Origin: Phycisphaerales bacterium
Lineage (GTDB): Bacteria > Planctomycetota > Phycisphaerae > Phycisphaerales > UBA1924
DNA: 32,935 nucleotides
Direction of reading: 5' to 3'
Assembly: GCA_028285065.1 (NCBI GenBank)
Contig: JANQQG010000006.1
Location: 1-32,935, forward strand
Below, piece by piece: positions 29,428 through 32,935 of this stretch. The translations under genes were made by a program, and so were the position numbers. The notes beneath the pieces are model-generated. The model ran no database searches and was not told the origin of the DNA. It saw only the letters and a list, made by a program, of their open reading frames with translations. Every line of letters begins with the position of its first letter. The stretch's first letter is position 1.

Positions 29428-32400
29428 TCAGCTGCATGCCGGCGCCGGGTTGAAGTACGCGTTGACGAAATCAAACCAGTCCTGATCGTTCTGGTTCCCA
29501 TCGAGGTTGAAGTCGAAGTGTCCCTGCGGACCGGCCTGGTTGAAGTAGTCGTTGACCCAGTCGAAGAAGTCCTGGTCATTGAGGCTGCCGTCACCGTTCC
29601 AGTCGGCGGGGCAGAACTCGGGGATCCCCTCGCAGCCGTAGACCCCGACCCCGTTGAGGGTGAACCCACCGGCGCTGTCGATCTGGCCTAACACCGCGAA
29701 CGCTTCATCGCCCATTGTTCTGAGCGAAACGACCTCGGCTCGGCTGACGCCGGGCCCGCCATCGACAACCTCCCACGCGGCGCCGACCGAACCAGGATTC
29801 CCCAGGGCGGCCATGCCGTTCGTCGGCGTGAGGATCCCGCCGCAGTTGATGTGATCGAACGTACCGAGGGCGTAGATGGTCCCGCCGGGCCTGTCGTTGA
29901 GGTAGCCGATCGCGTCGACATCACCCGGGCCGCAGGGCCCGGCGTGGCCCTCCAAGGTGAGCCCATCCCACGAACCGACCAGGCCCGCGGCGAAGAAGAT
30001 CCGTGAGCCGAGTGACCCGGCACTGAAGACTTGTGCATCGGTGATCGGTTCCAACGCGGAGTTGGCGTTGTCGACCCCGTTCCATTTCGCGCCGTCCCAT
30101 GAAGCCAGCCGACGGATCGGCCTGATGTCGATCCGCTCGAGGCTCAGCGAGTAGCAGACGACCGATGCGCCGTGGGCCGGGTCGACGATCGACTCGAGCC
30201 GCCCGATGGAACCCTCGGCGCCGACCGGGATCGCGACCTCCGACCCGTCGTAGGTCAGTAGGCCAAACACGGGCCCGAGATCTTGCATCCACTCCGCGTC
30301 CGTGCTCATCCACAAGACCGGCCCCGATCCCTGGTCAACCACGGTTGCCGCATGAAGGCTGTACTGAGAACCGAGGCCGATGTCGACAAAGTGCCAGTCC
30401 GCGCCGTCGAATCGCACGACGGCGTCGAGGCTGCCGCTCAAGCTCGGGCCGGTGTTCCCGACGACGTGCAGCTCGCCGTTGAACGTCACGACATCCCGCG
30501 CCGAGGCGCGGAGCCCCCCACCGACTGGCGCGACCACACCGGCGGCGTCGATCCTGGCGATGCTGTGCTTGTTCTCCCCGGGGACCGGGCGGTAGAACTG
30601 GAAGCCAACCGCGACCAGTTCGGGTCCCGCGCCGAAGTCGAAGACGCTTACCGAATCGACCTCACCCTCGAACACGCCGAGCGACTGCCATGAGACACCG
30701 TCCCAAGCCTGGATCGGGGACAGGTGATGATCTCCGGCGACGATCAGCCTGGTCTGTGATCCATCGTTCCAGGAAAGCGCGTCGTTGATGCCGCTGAAGA
30801 GCAACCCCCCGCCGAGCTCCTCCCACGTCGAGGCGCCCCACCTTGCGACGTAGTCCGTCCCCAGAACCTGGACGTTGCCCAGGATGTGCAGAGCGCCGGC
30901 GTGGACGACCATGCGATGTGCGGACGCCACGGACCCACCAGGGCCGGTCGCGAGCACCGTCGAGTACGGCGCCCAGGCGCCCGAATCGAGCACGTGGATC
31001 GAGGTGCCGCCCGCGCTGTTCATGAGCCCGTACACCTTCGACCCGGTCCCGTCGTCGAAGGCAACGACGTCGACAAGGTCATGCGATGCCAACGGCGGGT
31101 ACTGCTCCCACCCGGTCGGCGTGACGATGGCCACCTGGTCGGCGATCACCCCCGCGTTCTTGGAGAAGGCCCCGGCGATGTAGAGGCGCTCACCGGCGCC
31201 ATCGTCGTACCCAAGGATCTCGGCGACATCGGCATCGAAGCCACCGCCGAGCTCGACCCAGACACCGCTGTCCAGACGCTTGACGTGCCAGTTGCGTCGC
31301 GCCTCGGCATCGAGGGCTGCGACCGCGACGTAGAGGGCCCCACCGAACTCTCCCATCGCCGCGACGTCATCGCCCGGCGCAAGCGCGGGCAGAGCGACGA
31401 GGTTGGTCCCATCGAAGGTCGCGATCCCCGTTGCCGGCGCTCCGTCGATGCTGTCGAACTCGCCCGCCATCGCGACCTTCATGCCCGATCCGTCGTCGAA
31501 CGCGGTGAGGTGCTCGATCTGGGGCGGGTGAGAGGAGTTGCTCAGGCCGAGCCTGTGCCCGATCGGGATCCACGAGGCCCCGTCCCAGCCGATCACGCCG
31601 GGCGAGATCACGGTCCCTCCACCGCCCGCGTCGAAGTCGCCCCCGAGGAAGAGCGTTGGCCCCGCACCCAAGTCGGTGACAACACCCGCCTCGACGTTCC
31701 CCCCGCCGACCAGCGTGTTGTCCAGCCCGCGCCAGGACGTGCCGTCGTAGATCGCAACGCCATCCGGCAATGTGAACTCACCCGTCGCAACCAGCACGCT
31801 GTGCCCGTTCAGCGTCGTTGAGGCGAGCCCACGCACCGGGGCATCGAACGGCGACGCAACGGCGTGGTAGCTCGAGCCATCCCACTTGGCGATGTACTGG
31901 CTCGCCACGCCTCCGGCCTGTGTGAACTCTCCGGCGAGGAACAGTGCCTCGCCCGTACCGTCGTCGAAGACCTCGAGGTCGTGGACCACACCGTCGGTCC
32001 CCGTGCCGACGTGGCCGAGGCTCCCGTTGGTCACGCGCGCCATGTTGTTGACGAAGAAGATGGTCGGCGGTCCGCCGGTGACGTGCTGGAAGTCGCCTGC
32101 GATGTACAACTCAGGCCCATTGCCCCCGCCCGAATCGAAGACCTCGAGCCTCAGAGTGCCAGCAAAACCGGCCGAGATCGAGAAGTACCTTGCCCACTCG
32201 GTCCCGTTCCAGCGCGCAAGTCCGCTGAACGTCTGGCTGGCGGTATCCGTGATGCCCCCCGCGACGTACATCGCGGTGCCGGTACCGTCGTCGTAGGCGA
32301 TGAAGCCTGAGGCGCCGTTGACACGTGCTCCGGATGGGAGCTGGCCGACGTCCTCCCACGACGTGCCGTCGAACCGTCTGATGCTCTCGTCCGGGTTGTC

Positions 32401-32892
32401 GAAGTCCCCTCCGATGTAGAGCTGCTCGCCCGAGCCATCGTCAAAGACGAACATCTCTCGGGGCGTTCCCTCGAACGCCCCTGTGCCAGGCACGTCGGAC
32501 CAGGACCCACCGAGATTCTCACGCACCGCCATGTCGCCGTTGCTGAGGCGGCTTGCGGCGTACAGACGTTCGCCGCCTCCGTCACCCGGATCGAACATGG
32601 CCATAGCGATCGGCCACGAGCTGGAGCTTGGCATGAAGTCTCCGACCGAAACCAGTGCGTTCCCGTCGTACTCGATGATCCCCGGCGGTTCATTCGGGGG
32701 GCTGAGCTGGATCGGCCCCGCGAAGAAGAGGCGAGGGCCCGTCGTCGAATCGAACGGATACGCCGAGGTGCCCGCGAGCGAGCGCGTCGCCAGGAACCGC
32801 GGGAGCCAATCCGGATCGCACTGCGCGCCCGCCTGCCCAACCACTCCGCATGCACCGATCGCGCATGCCGCCGTCCACACAAGCTTCTGCAT
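29428..32892 (-). CDS. Large secreted beta-propeller-type repeat protein with dockerin-like tail
   Basis: The 1154-residue protein has a signal peptide (about 1-24, ending QAGAQ). It then has many copies of a repeat of roughly 45-65 residues with the shape FDDGTG-x-x-LYIAGEF, IAxWDG-x-SW, G. Repeats are visible through most of residues 60-1080 and suggest one or more beta-propellers or a beta-solenoid. The last 61 residues (from 1094) are the dockerin-like module with CPADWNGDGSLNDQD and DFNLDGNQNDQD, ending PAPACS. Such large repeat proteins are typical of Phycisphaerae and probably act at the cell surface, in binding or as structural parts. GGGAGG precedes the ATG at 32892. No enzyme motif was found. 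Function is unknown; the tail groups it with the other three tailed proteins. Confidence 0.85.
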   Translation of the reverse strand: MQKLVWTAACAIGACGVVGQAGAQCDPDWLPRFLATRSLAGTSAYPFDSTTGPRLFFAGPIQLSPPNEPPGIIEYDGNALVSVGDFMPSSSSWPIAMAMFDPGDGGGERLYAASRLSNGDMAVRENLGGSWSDVPGTGAFEGTPREMFVFDDGSGEQLYIGGDFDNPDESIRRFDGTSWEDVGQLPSGARVNGASGFIAYDDGTGTAMYVAGGITDTASQTFSGLARWNGTEWARYFSISAGFAGTLRLEVFDSGGGNGPELYIAGDFQHVTGGPPTIFFVNNMARVTNGSLGHVGTGTDGVVHDLEVFDDGTGEALFLAGEFTQAGGVASQYIAKWDGSSYHAVASPFDAPVRGLASTTLNGHSVLVATGEFTLPDGVAIYDGTSWRGLDNTLVGGGNVEAGVVTDLGAGPTLFLGGDFDAGGGGTVISPGVIGWDGASWIPIGHRLGLSNSSHPPQIEHLTAFDDGSGMKVAMAGEFDSIDGAPATGIATFDGTNLVALPALAPGDDVAAMGEFGGALYVAVAALDAEARRNWHVKRLDSGVWVELGGGFDADVAEILGYDDGAGERLYIAGAFSKNAGVIADQVAIVTPTGWEQYPPLASHDLVDVVAFDDGTGSKVYGLMNSAGGTSIHVLDSGAWAPYSTVLATGPGGSVASAHRMVVHAGALHILGNVQVLGTDYVARWGASTWEELGGGLLFSGINDALSWNDGSQTRLIVAGDHHLSPIQAWDGVSWQSLGVFEGEVDSVSVFDFGAGPELVAVGFQFYRPVPGENKHSIARIDAAGVVAPVGGGLRASARDVVTFNGELHVVGNTGPSLSGSLDAVVRFDGADWHFVDIGLGSQYSLHAATVVDQGSGPVLWMSTDAEWMQDLGPVFGLLTYDGSEVAIPVGAEGSIGRLESIVDPAHGASVVCYSLSLERIDIRPIRRLASWDGAKWNGVDNANSALEPITDAQVFSAGSLGSRIFFAAGLVGSWDGLTLEGHAGPCGPGDVDAIGYLNDRPGGTIYALGTFDHINCGGILTPTNGMAALGNPGSVGAAWEVVDGGPGVSRAEVVSLRTMGDEAFAVLGQIDSAGGFTLNGVGVYGCEGIPEFCPADWNGDGSLNDQDFFDWVNDYFNQAGPQGHFDFNLDGNQNDQDWFDFVNAYFNPAPACS

Positions 32893-32935
32893 CCGAGCCT
32901 CCCATCGAGTCGCCGCGGGGCAACGTCCCCCGTCG

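Noticed and set aside
1-32935. CRISPR arrays, insertion sequences or prophage genes
   Set aside because: No regularly spaced repeats, transposase motifs or phage proteins were seen on either strand.

Overview
The window reads as a chromosomal segment of a very GC-rich planctomycete, most likely a member of the Phycisphaerae. The strongest clue is a C-terminal module found in four secreted proteins. It carries two dockerin-type calcium loops of the form D-x-N-x-D-G-x-x-N-D-Q-D and usually ends in Gly-Cys or near it. This kind of module, together with large secreted beta-propeller proteins, sulfatases and many small zinc-ribbon membrane proteins, is typical of that group. No phage, insertion sequence, CRISPR array or plasmid gene was seen.

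Layout. 1-2345 (minus): a MATE efflux protein cut by the left edge, and a cobalamin-binding/GTPase fusion. 2572-4806 (plus): a zinc-ribbon membrane protein coupled to a DUF1294 protein, infA, and a lone type IV pilin-like protein. 4825-6528 (minus): an isobutyryl-CoA-mutase-type large subunit. 6859-8397 (plus): a secreted PQQ-type sugar dehydrogenase with the dockerin-like tail, then a terminator and tRNA-Gly(TCC). 8646-9455: a divergent HTH regulator / LRAT-fold pair with an operator-like palindrome inside the promoter. 9565-10563: a second dockerin-tailed protein. 10690-16367: a six-gene export locus made of a cysteine-rich secreted protein, a membrane-fusion adaptor, an ABC ATPase, two FtsX-type permeases and a Cys-rich OB-fold lipoprotein. 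16565-19345: small membrane proteins, a DoxX protein and an unknown secreted protein. 19927-19998: tRNA-Asn(GTT) with its own promoter and terminator. 20203-23034: an MtfA-type peptidase, a DUF1801 protein, RidA and a secreted SGNH-type esterase. 23178-25571 (minus): a four-helix membrane protein, a sulfatase and a group III truncated globin, closely packed. 25734-26054: a tiny protein that is little more than the dockerin-like module. 26091-29353 (plus): a zinc-ribbon membrane protein and RecQ. 29428-32892 (minus): a 1154-residue secreted repeat protein with the same tail.

How the genes may work together. The mutase large subunit and the B12/GTPase fusion, 2.5 kb apart on the same strand, should form one coenzyme-B12 enzyme. 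Two substrate-discriminating positions (Phe78 and Gln205 by motif alignment) point to isobutyryl-CoA rather than methylmalonyl-CoA. The arrangement looks like an IcmF enzyme cut after the GTPase domain. The export locus is held together by ATGA overlaps and short gaps and probably builds one MacAB-like transport complex whose cargo is unknown. The dockerin-tailed proteins probably share an extracytoplasmic sorting or docking route.

The most promising leads for an undescribed system are the Cys-rich export locus (10690-16367), the HTH/LRAT pair (8646-9455), the split B12 mutase, and the minimal dockerin-like protein (25734-26054). All functional statements rest on motif reading by eye; no database search was run.
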